From Sisyra terminalis (lineage: Eukaryota > Arthropoda > Insecta > Neuroptera > Sisyridae): a DNA stretch of 64,000 nt. This document shows positions 33,661 through 44,964 of this stretch, piece after piece; positions within the stretch are counted from its first letter, which is position 1, and each line of letters opens with the position of its first letter. The notes under the pieces were generated by a model, which saw only the letters and a list, made by a program, of their open reading frames with translations, was not told the origin of the DNA and searched no databases. The position numbers and the translations under genes are program-made. Where the stretch lies: positions 44,589,050 through 44,653,049 of the forward strand of contig OY292277.1 of assembly GCA_958496175.1 (NCBI GenBank), in the 5' to 3' direction.

Positions 33661-35602
33661 GTCAATATAGAGCGCGGACGTAGATCAGATTTGCTCATTG
33701 TCCAGGGACAGATTGCAAATATATGAAAACAGGGAAAAAAATTTTCATAATTCCCTACCACACTTCTAAACAACCCTAAGTAAGGTAATACAAATTGATG
33801 AAATTTTCAAGGAAAATACTCCTTTTGGACTCTTTTAAAGTAAAGAAATAAGATTTTTCAAAATTAGTCTGTCGGTTTTAGTCTGACGACTAAAATATAT
33901 TAATTATTTTTCATGTTTTTCCCAACCACATTTAATCCAATTTTACTCGACTACAACTCGGCAAATATTAGGAAAAATAATAAAATATGAAATTTTTCCA
34001 TTATGAGCTTTTCTAAATCTTCTTCCTCCAGGCATCCTCTAATAGTCTCACATCTCTCAAAACATATCCAGAAAATCCTCATATTCGTGCGGCCATATCA
34101 TATCTATTTATCATTCGAAAGCTCTTTCTAATTCTCCGACATTAAAAAATCATAATCACCACATTACATAAATACAAAAATATATTTTATAAGCTATTAG
34201 TCCAATATTTATAATCTTTAGTTTTATTTGTACAAATAAGAATCTATATTGTTTCTGTAAACATAAAAACGGAAATTTGTACTATTTACAGCAATTTATT
34301 TGTCTTATTCGTAATATAAACAGTAAAATTGTTTGAACCATAAAATTCATTGCGAAATTGCTTTGAAAATATTGCAAAATATCAAATAATTCAACTGTGC
34401 ATTAAAATAAAAAGTCCAATTTAATTTATTTAATGAATTTTCAAAGCAGTGCAGCACTGTTATACTATAAATTAAATATTGAGTTCCATCCAAGTGTTTT
34501 TTCAAGCTTTCAAGCTCGCAAGCTCAATAAACAGTACTCCACCCCATCGTGTCCACCTCATCCGTGTTTTTCCCATATTAAAAATTAAACATAGATTTAA
34601 AATTTTAATAAAATACAGCTTACATATTCTAGGAAAAAGCCTAACTCCCAATGGGAGAGGATGGGTATTGGAACTTTATATTCACAGATGTGAACATCCT
34701 TGCTTCTTTTATGGTTGTTTTGGCATAAAAATATAATACAATGGCACTACGTTTTGATTAAAGAAAATATAAGATTTGCTCTAAATAAACGCGTTAATGG
34801 AAATTGAGATGTTTAATTATTGATGGGATGAGAGGAGTATTTATAAATTCTGAACAACGGAAGTGAAATGAATCCAGACTTCAGCCACTGGTTTGGCTTA
34901 TATAAATGCAATTAAGAGGGAAAAAACGAGTTAAACTTAATTAGGCTTATGAAATGCGGATAATGTTAATGCAGAAGTTTGAAAGTTTAATCCATATTGC
35001 TTTTATTCAATAAATTTTTGATGGGAAACATAAAAATTTTGAAATTTCAAGAGATTAAGTTTTGATTTTATTAGGTTTCGCTAAAACAATTCTCTTGAGA
35101 TGCTATTTGGCAAAGAATCATCTCAGCAAAATAAAATATGCTACGGCATTGATTCTTTTTGTTTACTTCTGTAGAAAAGTATTATATTTTTTATGACTTT
35201 TTTCAAAAGTAATTTAAAGATTTGCATAAATTTCATTTATCAGGTGGCAGGGAACCATGAATAATTTTTCTATCAGAGGTCATTCGGAAGTGATTTGCTA
35301 TGAGATTCCATATCCGGACTATGTTTTCCGGCCTATTTTGTTTCCTTCGATTTATTTTTCAAAGTGATGAGTAAGAATTCATTATTAAAACCATATTAGA
35401 TTTCCTTAAACTATTTTTAAACATTTTACAGTTCCGAATTCGTTTTATGATTCCAAAAACATTGCAGTGTTTTGGGTGTGAACTTTCATTCGTTTTCCGT
35501 ACTGTTCTAAGAATTTGAAAGATCTAATTCTTACTTTAGATCTCAAAATTTTTTGTTTCATTGATCATAAATCATCATCTGTATGTATCTATTTTTTCCA
35601 AC
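33661..35602. other. Unassigned DNA
   Basis: No element ends were recognised. An 85-residue frame at 34479-34736 shows no motif. Confidence 0.4.
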
Positions 35603-35604
35603 TA

Positions 35605-35836
35605 CAGGGTAATCTCACTAATCTGGCACTATTAAAAACCGGAGGTTGCCGGATTATTGAAATGTTCGGATTACTGGATTATAGTGAAAAAATCATAGGA
35701 AATTATAAAATAAAGCTTTTCATAGCAGGAATAAATGTATGCACAGGTATAGAGGGGTGAGGGAGGCGTGGGTAAAGGGTGCCGGATTATTGTACGTACT
35801 GATCTATCGAAGTGCCGGATTAGTGAGGTTATACTG
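35605..35836. mobile_element. Pogo/Tigger-type MITE
   Basis: The left end CAGGGTAATCTCACTAATC and the right end GATTAGTGAGGTTATACTG are imperfect inverted repeats; TA lies on both sides (35603-35604 and 35837-35838). The motif GCCGGATTA repeats several times inside in varied forms, as subterminal binding-site repeats do. No coding sequence. The open frame 35515-35760 simply runs through it. Confidence 0.85.
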
Positions 35837-35838
35837 TA

Positions 35839-37328
35839 TATCCTTCATCGAAGAATATTTGGGATTTTAGCAGTAATAATTACTTTAATTTCCTCCTCTA
35901 AATTAACCGATTCATTTAAATATTTCTTTGACATCTAAAATGGCTAATTTATCAATAAATTTTAGAAACACTAAACATTTTTGTGAGAATAAGATAGTAA
36001 AATGTAAGCGAGATATTTCTAGAAATTGAAGTCTACAAAAGATCACTTTTTTCAAATATCTTTGTACTGTTAAATAAATTGCCAAATTTTCACCAAATTA
36101 AGAGAATAAGTAGGAATTAAAAGTTCCTAACTATTTATTTAGTTGCTTTAAACTATGTTCCAATTGTGATTTTCAGATAGGGTATTTGGTTAAAAGTAAA
36201 ATGTTTTTTTTTTACTAATTTAGCTCTTAACATTTGCTTACTAAATGCCAAAACGTGGATGGTATTACGGGTGACTATATCATCGATTCAAAATTGAAAC
36301 ATGGTCAAAATTTTTGGGCTTATTTTATTTAAAAAACGGTATAACATTCCAGTCTTTTTCCGGAACCAATAGATTTCGACCAATTTTGGAGAAAAACTAT
36401 TTTATAATCTACTGCTTTGCGGAATTCCAAACAATGGTTCCAACCCAAAACCAAAATTCTTTTCATAGTTCATAGCAAAATTTTCAATGTTTGATGTCCA
36501 CCCTTAACGTTTTTGAATCTAAAAATTCCCTCTTCCCTTTTACTAGTTTCATAATCTCTCCATTCTCTTTAGATTTCTTTGGTGATGGTAGAAATACCGG
36601 GATGATCTTTGAAGTTGGGTTGCTGGATTGAGTACTTACTTAATCAGTTTTAGACTAGGAAATATAAATTTGGAAAATAATAACTTTGGGTAAATTACAT
36701 TTAATCTTAAAAGGATTGAGTTTTTAGAAAAAGGACAACTAATAGCTAGCTTAACACTTCGTTAAATCTTCTTTAAAAATTCATCAAATATAAATTTGAA
36801 TAAAAATTAAAATTCGTTATTTATAAAGCCTACAAAACTTTAACTTTGTCGAAAAATATTTTTCCTCGAATTAAAAGTCTTAATTTTCAAATCCTGGACC
36901 TCTTTACTTCTTTGACGATTATAATTAGGGTTGAATTCCAAAAGTTTTAGACAATATGATATTATGGTCTTACAACTGATCTACCCAGACAAGTTTCCGG
37001 AAAGTTTCTCTTCGGTTATATGAATTCATTATAATATTTTACAAGTATCTGTATTTATTTAAGAGCCTCCAGTTGTTTTAAACTATAATAGTAAGTTTAT
37101 GATTTTGATGGAAGAAAAACCTTTTGGAAAGGTATCAGAAGATAAATTTCGGAGTTTATTTTCAGAATCTTTTAGAATCAGTTACAATATATAATCGCAA
37201 TTATAAAGTGATTTTTCGGGGAAAATATCTAGGAAAATAGATAGGTGGAAATAATTATCAAAGTATTTTTATATTTTAATTGTCTATGAACCTTTTAATT
37301 CTATATCTTTAATGGGTTCTAGGAAAAT
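35839..37328. other. Unassigned DNA
   Basis: No gene. Text resembling TTAA-type MITE ends occurs at about 36264 and 36505, but the match is too weak to call an element. Confidence 0.35.
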
Positions 37329-37336
37329 ATGTACGT

Positions 37337-38396
37337 TAGGGTGTCCGTTATTTCCCAAAATGAATTTTTTACAGCGATTGCTCCCTGAATTTTTACTTTA
37401 AGATAAAAAAAAATTATCCAATACAATTAAGCTCATAATTTCTTGATTAAACCGTGCCGGAATCATGTTACTTTTACCATTTAAATAACATGGGATTATT
37501 TAACTTTTTACTTTTAATTTTTGTTCTCAGAAACAAATGGATGAAAAGATTTAAGATAAAATTATTCTGACGTAACATTTAACGCTCTACAAAAAAAGTC
37601 TCTAATGAATTTTCGATTAAATCACTCTATTAAAAGTTATTCAACATTTAACTTGTGTCTAATATAAATCTTGCAATATTTTCAACTTTTTGCTCATTTT
37701 TATTTTTTTTAACTATAAAATCATTGGAAGAAAAGATAACAATTATTATCATTAGAGCGCAAGTGATTATTTGTGTTAATTTTATGACTTGAACAGAAAA
37801 TTAAACAAACAAAAAAACATTTTTTGATAATGAAAACAAGTGACATAAGATCCGAATTGGCTATAGTCGTGAAATTCAATTTATCCAGGATAAATTTTCG
37901 TACTTGAATCAATATTTTGTACCTTAGAAGTGAATTTCATACTAATTAAGGAGACTATCGACAAAAGTTCAATTATTATTTGAATTTTTACCATTTCACC
38001 TGACGCTATCTATGAGAAATTTCTTAGAACTTGTAGTCAACATCATTTTATTGAGCCTATAGTCAATTGATTTGTCGTTAAAAAATTAAATGTTGAATAA
38101 CTTTTAATGAAGTGATTTAATTGAAAATTTATATGAGACCTTTTTTGTAGAGCGTTAAATTTTACGTCAGAATAATTTAATTTTAAATCTTTTCATCCGT
38201 TTGTTTCTGAGAAAAAAAAATAAAAGTAAAAAGTCAAATAATCCCATGTTATTGGTAAAAGTAACATGATTCCGGCACGGTTTAATCAAGAAATTAAGAG
38301 CTTAATTGTATTGGATAATTTTTTTTATATCTTAAACTAAAAATTCAGAGGGCGATCGCTGTAAAAATATCAATTTGGGAAATGACGGACACCCGA
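37337..38396 (-). mobile_element. Long-TIR hAT-like element, copy 2 (complete)
   Basis: Both ends are intact: TAGGGTGTCCG on the left and CGGACACCCGA on the right. ATGTACGT flanks it exactly on both sides (37329-37336 and 38397-38404), an 8-bp duplication. The arms, about 315 bp each, include CAGCGATYGC, TTGATTAAACCGTGCCGG and TAACATGGGATTATTT. The unique centre is inverted relative to copies 1 and 3. The end pattern TAGGG fits the hAT end consensus YARNG, and 8-bp duplication fits hAT; assignment by inference. Confidence 0.9.
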
Positions 38397-38404
38397 ATGT
38401 ACGT

Positions 38405-39711
38405 CCTCGATACCTATCCATATTTACTCGTATATATCAGATAAATAAAATACCTGAATATATTCATTTGATTTACATATCAATAAAAAATATAAGAAAA
38501 CAATGAGTGAAATAGAAGCTTTATATCTTTTAATGTATCTAATATTGTTTTATCTGTTTTTATAGTCCAACCTGTTACACATCCGACACAATAAAACGAA
38601 TATATTCCGTATGCTAGTTGCTACAGTATAAGATAATTCTTGATTTCCGCAAATAAAATTGTAAATATCGTACTTGTTTTAATGTGCAACAATTAAATTA
38701 AATTGCATTTCGTTGATGCAACCAACAAAATGACAATTCCGATGTGCTGCGGTAAATACAAGAAGTCACTATTTATGGTGAATGCAATTGAAATTAGCAT
38801 TTGACCTTATTAAACCATTCCATTCTAAATGCAAAAATGACATCGTTGCTTTCTTATTGCTCCCATTTGCAATTCATTCGTGAATTATGATCATTAAACG
38901 GTTATTAGATTAGATCAATCATGGTTTTTGTTGAACGAAAAACAATTTTTTTTCATTGTTAAGATTTTCCAAAGGGTATTCCACGAGAAAAAAAAATTGG
39001 ATATATAGGTGGAATCTCATCAAATTATTCATAAGAGTGACAGCCAATATGTGGCCTTATGTTGTATAACTTTTGCCCATCTAGTGGGGATATCTGCTTT
39101 GTTATTAATGTTTTTGGATCAGGGAGTTTTTCTTTGCATGTTTTCTAATGGGTGGATGGTTCTTCATTAATCATGTTCAAGAAGGTCGTCTGGAAGTATT
39201 TTCACGTCAGTCGCTTACAAGACATTATTTGATTAATATTTGTATTGCATGTTAAATCGAGAAAAAATCTAGTGCAAATTGAGGTTGTATCGGTGGAAAA
39301 ACATTTGGAGACGTGGTTTGAATTTTTCGTTTTTTATTATTTTTTTCTGGTTTAATTTGTCATTATGGGGATGGTGAATAATTAATCATTCGCTGTAAAT
39401 TGAAGCAATCATGGGCTTGATGATGCTTGAGTTAGGAAATGCAACGTTGACACAATTGGAGTTAGGATTTATAATGGGGAGGTTTTATTGTTGGGAGCTT
39501 TGAAATGGGACATTATGGTTGCAAATCTGTTTTCAATTTAAATTGAATTTTTTTGTACTCATTTTTCTTATTGCTGAAATGATCATTAAAATTGGGGTAC
39601 CTACAAAAATCACGTAAGATAGTAAAAAAATAAATACAATTAGCTAAAGCAAATCAACATTATTCAGGTTCTTATCCATGGTTTATATACTATAACAGTA
39701 TTTGCATCCCT
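38405..39711. other. Unassigned AT-rich DNA
   Basis: Nothing recognisable. Confidence 0.4.
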
Positions 39712-39980
39712 TTTTTTGGATACTAAATACTTTATGTTTTTATTTAACCTTTGAACAATGTTACGCTACTTTCGTAGTTTCATCAGGTATTTATATTGTT
39801 TAATATTAAATGCTTTATACTGTGAATTTTTAACATATTGTATTTTTATAAGAATATACTAGTATCTATTAATAATAGATATTTTGTAATTGAATACCTT
39901 ATAAAGCTACGAAAGTAACGAAACGTTCTACGAAGATTAAATAAAACACCAAATACTTAATATCTAAAACAAAGAGATTT
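39712..39980. mobile_element. Foldback with two decayed hammerhead-like motifs
   Basis: Arms of about 80 bp at 39714-39790 and 39893-39977 are imperfect reverse complements (GTATTTRGT, TTATTTAA, TTACTTTCGTAGC). Read on the minus strand, the left arm has an intact CTGATGA and stem II CTAC-GAAA-GTAG, but CGTAAC in place of CGAAAC. Read on the plus strand, the right arm has CTTATAA in place of CTGATGA but keeps GAAAC. Together they suggest a hammerhead ancestor. No target duplication found. Confidence 0.55.
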
Positions 39981-40120
39981 ATTTATTGTTATATTAGATA
40001 AGCTAAAGATTTTTACAATTGAATATTGTAGTTCTCAATTGTATAAATATCCAATTTTTTTAAATATAATAATAAAAGTTTTTTATTGGTCTACTCTACA
40101 GTAACAATAAATATACATAT

Positions 40121-40673
40121 TAGGTGTTTTTTTGGGACTAATTTTTTTTTGCTACCATGCCGAAATTTTGTTGGAAATACTTCAAAAAAAAAAATCCTTC
40201 CTCAATATCTCGAGAAATATCGATCTTAGCGATTTGGTTTTCTAGAACTTTTTTGTAGGAAATTAAATTTCCTATAAATTTGACTTTTAAATTTTTCCTA
40301 TAGGTCTTGTAATTCATGAGTTACTGAGAGAAAAAGGATAAATCTATGAAAAATCTAGGTTTAGTGACCCGTACTACCTCGCCCGTGTAAATTACGATTT
40401 TGCCGCAATAGGCACTTTTGTAGAGCATACAATTGTAAAAAAAATCCGAATTTGAGCGAGGCGATACCATAAAATACCGCTGAGCTAAAAAAATTTAAAA
40501 AAAAAATCAAACTTTACGTGTATTTTAAGTGGAAAATATTCACACGCTGTGAGCGAGTATTTAATATTAATATTAAGAGCTCAAACTTTCAGGGATTTTT
40601 TTTGAAGTATTTTCAATAAAATTTCGGCATAGGAGCAAAAGAAAAAAAATAGTCCCAGAAAAAAAACACCCTA
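40121..40673. mobile_element. MITE with TAGG-type ends and 8-bp duplication
   Basis: The left end TAGGTGTTTTTTTGGGACTA and the right end (as its complement) TAGGGTGTTTTTTTTCTGGG start inverted repeats of about 80 bp that share ATGCCGAAATTTT and GAAATACTTCAAAAAAA-like text. Flanks are ATACATAT (40113-40120) and ATACATTT (40674-40681), equal at seven of eight positions. Near the right end it shares TTAATATTAAGAGCTCAAA with the MITE at 47801-48099. Non-coding. Confidence 0.85.
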
Positions 40674-40991
40674 ATACATTTATTTTTTATTTAAATTTTT
40701 TTTATTCAATTATCTACGTTTCTTCTTACTTATTGTATATTTATCATAAGTAAGCTGCTATAACTAGAAATATGAATTGGTATTGGAAATTCAATAGAAA
40801 GAAAATAGTAATTTTTAATTAAGAATTGTGTTTTTTTTTTTGGATTTCCCAACCTACTGAAGTATGACAAAGAGTTGGAAATTGTTTTTCAAAATGTACG
40901 TTATGAAAATATCATTTCTTGAAAATTTTAATCTACCAACTTTTTATCAACTTACTATGCTTTATTCGTTCATTTAGGTTTTCTTAAGGCT

Positions 40992-41110
40992 TAATGAATA
41001 ATAATATCTGTCTTATTATTCAATTTCTTCTTTATTATGATGCTTTTCAATAGTTTTTGGCTGTCAACATCTGGTAATAATTATTTTATCAGTAAACTGT
41101 AAAATAAAAC
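40992..41110 (-). repeat. Solo fragment of the Penelope-like terminal repeat
   Basis: On the minus strand, AATAATTATTACCAGATG, GACAGCC, GAAATTGAATAATAAGACA and ATATTATTATTCATTAA line up with the terminal repeat at 12160-12290. The hammerhead core is destroyed here (GATGTTGA, TTGAAAAGCATC). No coding body is attached. Confidence 0.55.
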
Positions 41111-43429
41111 ATATTTATCAATAATAAATAAAATATTTATCAATGTTTTTAAAGACGTTAAAAGGTTTAATATTCTTACATAAATGTTTATTCAATTACA
41201 AATCCAGAAAATTATTTATATATTTGGCAGAAGATAAACAATTCAAACATTAGCAGCAATTTGCCCACATATTGTTGCAAGACCCACAAATGAAATTGCG
41301 GATATTGGCTATTGTAAAATATTATAATAATAATTGGCTTAAATTTTTGTGTCATTATTTTACCAAAAAAAATGTTAAATGGTATTTTTCCAATATATTT
41401 TTTTATCATTTATTCCATCATTGCATTATTATTAGATTTTTTTTGCGAAATATTGTAATATCTTCATTTTTGCATATGAATTTTGGACACTGATTCCAAA
41501 AGCTTGGTAGTTTGCAGATGAATTTTATGAAAGAAAAGCTTTACTGCAAGTTTTCGATTGTTGTTGATGTACTTTTTGCGTTAATTATTAGAATATTTTT
41601 AGAAAAATTTTAAAATAATGGTAAGGTTTTGTGGACTTCTTAAGCCTATAACATCAATATTGGTGAAATAGATAAATTTGAAACAACAATGAACACGCTT
41701 TTCACACATACATTTTTTTCGTTTGTGTAAATCAATTTTTCCCTCAAAAAATTTTTGTAGTAACACGCTATACATTTAATATATTCAAAATATTAATGTG
41801 GGAAAAATTTATTTGCACAAACGAGAAAAATGTATAAGGGAAAAATCTGTTCATTGTTGTTTTAATTTTTACCAGTTTGGACAATTTGGGTGAATCGGAA
41901 AGTGTGGAAAATAAGTTTTGTATCTTAAAAAAAAAAACACTTTTTGTGTTAATTTGAAAAGTGTGAATAATGAAGATTTGACTTTTGTTAGTTAGGAAAA
42001 TTTTGGGAAAATATAATTGATGGAAAAAAATTATTTCATAATTGCCATTTTCCTCCAATTTTTTGGGTGGGGGGAGTTAGTTTCTGTTAATTTTTCTTTA
42101 AGTTTTGTTTTCAAACGATAGTATTCTAAATTATCCTGTATTTTGGTTGCTGCATTTATGTCGCTTAAAACCATGTTTTCTTATCATTTTACTATAGCAA
42201 TGACTGATTAATTGATTTTTCGTAATTAATTAATTTCTACTAAACTATTTTGTCACAAACAAAATGATTTGTTTGTCAAACCTCAGTAAATGATTTCCCA
42301 CTCATTGGCAAAAAAAAATTATAAGGTATAAGGTAAGAAAAGGACTTGCAGGAAAATAACGTCAAAAGGTCTTAAAAACAATTCAATTTCGTTTTTCTCA
42401 AATCGATTTTTCTGGGAAAGTTTTTAAGGAAAAGTTCCCCAGTAAATCCCAAACATTTTCCAAGATTGACGGGTCAGATTCTGTCAGCAGCTATCAGCAT
42501 CAAGTGAAATCAGATTCAAGTTGAACATTCTTGTCAAACACAAATCTAGTGCTATAACAATGCTACAACAATGCTACAGATTTTGTGTGTTAATCATTTG
42601 CGATGAAGCTGATTTAAGATAAATGGCTGTCATGTTTGAGTGAATCGAGAGCTTAATTTCCACGACTCACACCCCCGCACAATTCCGCCCACCTGTACTT
42701 CCATTAACAGATCCAATGAAAGCTCACATAATATACGATTTAATCGAGCGCAAGGCAACGCTTTACGTATATTAAATTGACCATATTTAAACATGAATGC
42801 CATTCAATGGAAGAATAATCGTATGCGAATGGGAGATGAAAGCGAAAAAATCATGCGACCGAAAGCGTCAACAGTTAAAATACGAAAAGGTAAAATGCGA
42901 AATTCCAGATTGAAGAAATCACCGTCGACAATTCCACCGAAGCGAGGGAAAGCGAAAGCTATTATCGCTTGTGTCAATATTTTAATCTTAAATAAAAGAT
43001 AAAAAAGAAAAGGGATCAGTGTAAAGTGCTTTTCGAGGATGCGGCTTCTGTTGTTCCCGTTGTTCCATGTAAACAGACCACAGCCCCAAAAACCGGCTTT
43101 TCATTGTGCAGATTTCATATTTCCTCGTGGTTTTAACAACGAAAAAAAGATTTCATTTCGTCAACATCTCTATGCTGTGCTCTTTGTTTTAACTTTTAAA
43201 TGTTTCCTCACTAAAAATATGATGTTACATAAAATTTTTAATAAAGCAAAAAAATTGGCTAAAATTCAACTGAAATACCCTAATAAAATATTTTTAAAAG
43301 TTAAATTTTTTTCTCTCGTAATCCAAAGATAAATCTTTTACTAAAGGAAAAATTTAAAAAAAATCTTTTAAAATTGTTTGCCAAACATAAAATTAAATTT
43401 TTCTTAAATAAAATCGGTATTTTCTTTAG
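41111..43429. other. Unassigned DNA with one less AT-rich island
   Basis: No repeats were recognised. The segment 42660-43120 has higher G+C, few repeats and two consecutive open frames (42793-43002, Lys/Arg-rich; 43039-43332) without recognisable domains. It could be unique regulatory sequence or chance. Confidence 0.35.
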
Positions 43430-43437
43430 GTGCATAG

Positions 43438-44495
43438 TAGGGTGTCCGTTATTTCCCAAATTGATTTTTTACAGCAATCGCCCCCTGAATTTTTAGTTTA
43501 GGAAACAAAAAAAAATTTCCAATACAATTAAGCTCTTAATTACTTGATTAAACCGTGCTGGAATCATATTACTTTTACCATTTAGATAACATGGGATTAT
43601 TTGACTTTTTACTTTTAATTTTTTTTCTCAGAAAAAAATATATGAAAAGATTTAAGGTCAAATTATTCTGACGTAAAATTTAACGCTCTACAAAAAAGAT
43701 CTCTAATGAATTTTCGGTTAAATCACTCCATTAGAAGTTATTTAACATTAAACTTGAATTAATTTGTATTTTGTAATTTATTCAACATTTAATTTGCTGA
43801 CTACAAGTTCTAAGAAATTTCTCATAGATGGCATCAGAGGAAATGGTAAAAATTCAAATTTCAATTGAAGTTTTGTCGATAGTCTCATTAATTAGTATGA
43901 AATTCACTTCGTAGATACAAAATATTGATTAAAGTACAAAAATTTATACTGGATAAATTGAATTTCACGACTATAGCGAATTCGGATCTTATGTCACCCG
44001 TTTTAATTGTCACAAAATGTTTTTTTTGTTTAATTTTTAATTCAAGTCTTAAATTAACACAAATAATCACTCTAATGATAGATTTTTATCTTATCTTCAA
44101 ATGATTTTATAGTTAAAAAAACTAAAAATGAGCACAAAGTTGAAAATATTGCATGATTTATATTAGGCACAAGTGAAATGTTGAATAACTTTTAATGGAG
44201 TGATTTAATCGAAAATTCATTAGAGACCTTTTTTGTAGAATATTAAACTTTACGTCAGAATAATTTGACTTTAAATCTTTTTATACATTTGTTTCTGAGA
44301 AAAAAAATTAAAAGTAAAAAGTAAAAAGTAAAATAATCCCATGTTATTTAAATGGTAAAAGTAACATGATTCCGGTACGGTTTAATCAAGAAATTAAGAG
44401 CTTAATTGTATTGGATAATTTTTTTATATCTTACACTAAAAGTTCAGGGGGCGATCGTTGTAAGAAAATTAATTTGGGAGATAACGGACACCCTA
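43438..44495 (+). mobile_element. Long-TIR hAT-like element, copy 3 (complete)
   Basis: Ends TAGGGTGTCCG and CGGACACCCTA are intact and perfectly complementary. GTGCATAG (43430-43437) and GTGAATAG (44496-44503) agree at seven of eight positions. Length is 1058 bp against 1060 bp for copy 2. The centre has a deletion or rearrangement near 43750-43800 relative to copy 1. No frame longer than about 60 codons is found inside. Confidence 0.9.
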
Positions 44496-44755
44496 GTGAA
44501 TAGGTGAATCAAAAAAAATATTGAAGAAATCAAACCAGTAATTTAATTTCGTTTTTTGAATTTCAAAATTGATTTGATGACAATTACCACTGAAAATACA
44601 TGTTTATTGAGGAAAAATCATGCGACAATATTTGTAAAATAAATATTTTGCCAAGAAATTTTATATTTTACCGAAAATTGAGTCAAAAACTAAAAATTTT
44701 CAATGTTTACACCAAATCTAGATACTTTGTCAATAGATAGTAGCTTTTTCTAAAC

Positions 44756-44956
44756 CAGTGCTTTTTAACATTTTTAGTGACTTGCATCCTTTTGAATCTT
44801 AAACAGGTTCCGTACTCCATTGAAAAGTTTGTTTATGTTTTTAAGACTAGGAAAATACATTTTTCGCAATTTTTTTTTAACAATTTCATAATTTATTTTG
44901 TACGGGATTTCTCTCACACTCCCAAGGGTACGGGCACCCTAGGTTAGGAATCACTG
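44756..44956. mobile_element. Old hAT-type MITE
   Basis: The left end CAGTGCTTTTTAAC and right end GGTTAGGAATCACTG are decayed hAT-type inverted repeats. The 8-bp flanks TTCTAAAC and TCCCAGAT differ only by transitions (four positions), consistent with an aged duplication. 201 bp, non-coding. Confidence 0.6.
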
Positions 44957-44964
44957 TCCCAGAT

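Noticed and set aside
36264..36510. A TTAA-type MITE between TTACGGGTGA and TCCACCCTTAA
   Set aside because: The ends match poorly beyond a few bases and the left TTAA is altered.
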